A DNA stretch of 64,000 nt from Herbidospora galbida (GTDB lineage Bacteria > Actinomycetota > Actinomycetes > Streptosporangiales > Streptosporangiaceae), in contig NZ_SZQA01000006.1 in assembly GCF_005233835.1 (NCBI RefSeq), forward strand, positions 1-64,000, in the 5' to 3' direction. A program made the position numbers and the translations under genes. Position 1 is the stretch's first letter; every line of letters starts with the position of its first letter. Of the stretch, positions 63,071 through 64,000 are shown in pieces. The notes beneath the pieces were generated by a model that made no database searches, was not told where the DNA came from, and saw nothing but the letters and a program-made list of their open reading frames with translations.

Positions 63071-63788
63071 TGAGGTCGGTCATTCCGCTCCGGTTGTCGA
63101 TCAGTTCCCTGGCGACCGACGACAGCGTCCTGTTGTGGTCTCGGGCGTACTTGCGGAGGGCGGCGAAGGCCTCGCCGACCTCGATCTGGGCCCGTTCGGC
63201 GAGCATGCCCTTGGCCTGTTCGAGAAGCACCCGGCTGTTGAGCGCGAAGTGGAGCTGCTCGGTGACCATCTGGTGTTCGCGCAGCGTGCGTTCGTTCAGG
63301 ATGCCGATCGTGGCCACGTCGGCCAGCGCCTGCGCCACCGTGACGGTGTCCTGTGACAGCCCGCCGGGAGCGGCGTTGAACAGGCCGATCGCGCCGAGCA
63401 CCTGATCACGCAGCCGCAGTGGGAAGGCGTGCACGGCCGAGAAGCCGAGCTCGCGCGCCGCGGCCGCGAACATGGGCCACTTCGGCGGGGCGGCCGACAG
63501 GTCGGCGCAGGTCACCAGGGTGCCGCTGCGATAGCAGTCGAGGCAGGCGCCCTCCTCTTCCTGCAACTGGAAGAGTTCGAGCAACCGCACCTCCTCGCTG
63601 GAGGCCGCGACCAAGGTGAGGGTTCCCCGCGGATCGGCCAGGACGATTCCGGCGGCGTCCACATCGAAGATCTCGACGGCGCGTTCGGCCAGCGACTGCA
63701 GGAAGTCGATGACGTCGAATCCGGCCACCAGGGTGTCGGCCAGTTCGACGAAAACCTGTGCCGTTCTTCGGTAGAGCATCTCTGTCAC
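63042..63788 (-). CDS. GAF-ANTAR signalling protein
   Basis: 248 residues. GAF domain (~15-165) with CLDCYRSGTLVTCADL, whose cysteine pair could bind a ligand or sense redox, then an ANTAR domain (~175-235: LHFALNSRVLLEQAKGMLAE). Architecture as in the protein at 42.4 kb. GTG 63788 or ATG 63779 is the start. It follows the partial ANTAR gene on the same strand by 5 nt. Confidence 0.87.
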   Translation of the reverse strand: MTEMLYRRTAQVFVELADTLVAGFDVIDFLQSLAERAVEIFDVDAAGIVLADPRGTLTLVAASSEEVRLLELFQLQEEEGACLDCYRSGTLVTCADLSAAPPKWPMFAAAARELGFSAVHAFPLRLRDQVLGAIGLFNAAPGGLSQDTVTVAQALADVATIGILNERTLREHQMVTEQLHFALNSRVLLEQAKGMLAERAQIEVGEAFAALRKYARDHNRTLSSVARELIDNRSGMTDLITAARRPAG

Positions 63789-63793
63789 CTGCC

Positions 63794-64000
63794 TCAGTCC
63801 TCACTCTCTCGATTGTCGCTCCACGGTTCCAGCCGCAGTGTCCGCGCCACCACGTCGTGCGCCACCTCACGAAGGCTGCGGCCCGCGACGTAGGCGTGGG
63901 CGCGGAGCCGGACGAAGGCGGTGGTCAGATCGGCGTCGATCTGGGCGGCGACCATGCCGGTCGCCTGGTGTACCTCGGCCCACCGTTCCACCCGCCCCAG
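63794..64000 (-). CDS. ANTAR-domain protein, C-terminal part (runs off the window)
   Basis: At least 68 residues, open to the right edge. The visible sequence (AEVHQATGMVAAQIDADLTT ... AFVRLRAHAYVAGRSL) is the last two helices of an ANTAR domain, followed by REVAHDVVARTLRLEP. The 5' part, probably with a GAF domain, is outside the window. Stop at 63794, 5 nt before the next gene, so the two are cotranscribed. Confidence 0.75.
   Translation of the reverse strand: MGRVERWAEVHQATGMVAAQIDADLTTAFVRLRAHAYVAGRSLREVAHDVVARTLRLEPWSDNRESED

Noticed and set aside
55640-64000. Second copy of the tRNA-Lys 3' end that would mark attR
   Set aside because: Scanned by eye; no matching stretch found in the window.

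Overview
The window is a high-GC actinobacterial chromosome segment, probably from the order Streptosporangiales (inference from gene content; no 16S sequence is inside the window). Supporting this are BldC next to a valine dehydrogenase and a conserved actinobacterial gene, a DUF3073 gene after purM, PurS/PurQ/PurL and PurF/PurM blocks, stand-alone GAF-ANTAR, STAS and RsbW-like proteins, and many GTG starts and leaderless promoters. The left edge cuts an rRNA operon on the minus strand: the first ~10 bases are the 5' end of 16S rRNA, followed by its leader and promoter.

Layout. 0.4-10.4 kb: oligopeptidase B, aldo/keto reductase, a flippase with a degenerate kinase domain, a secreted M28 peptidase, an orphan molybdopterin oxidoreductase and a GNAT protein. 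10.5-17 kb: a FadE5-like acyl-CoA dehydrogenase, a Dabb protein, a SurA/PpiC-like orphan protein and the E2-E1beta-E1alpha genes of a branched-chain ketoacid dehydrogenase. 17-21 kb: purS, an RsbW-like ATPase, purQ and purL. 21.5-25.7 kb: a membrane class III cyclase overlapping a Crp-family regulator overlapping an MFS transporter. 25.6-27.8 kb: a divergent TetR/MFS pair sharing a three-site operator. 27.8-31.2 kb: PhoX with a PHO box, an SCP-like protein and a DUF4190 protein. 31.3-38.7 kb: purF-purM, DUF3073, valine dehydrogenase, bldC and a LacI regulator. 38.7-42.4 kb: amidase lipoprotein, GH20 hexosaminidase, pyrD. 42-43.6 kb: STAS, GAF-ANTAR and GAF signalling genes. 43.7-49.7 kb: mostly secreted proteins (TIMP-like protein, PL8 lyase, two tandem zinc metallopeptidases, a lysine-rich repeat protein). 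49.8-58.7 kb: an accessory zone around four tRNAs with two decayed tyrosine integrases and a transposase remnant. 58.8-64 kb: a secreted protein, a holin-like/DUF3618/DUF4383 envelope cluster and a second STAS/GAF-ANTAR set running off the right edge.

Connections. Five purine genes carry FGAM and AIR synthesis. Valine dehydrogenase plus the ketoacid dehydrogenase would turn branched-chain amino acids into acyl-CoA primers. Amidase, GH20, PL8 and the metallopeptidases suggest wall and polymer turnover in a saprophyte. Nine of eleven convergent gene pairs overlap at their ends and a tenth abuts with no gap. About nine genes show a TANNNT box 6-7 nt before the start codon, pointing to leaderless mRNAs. 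No complete mobile element, CRISPR array or biosynthetic cluster was found.
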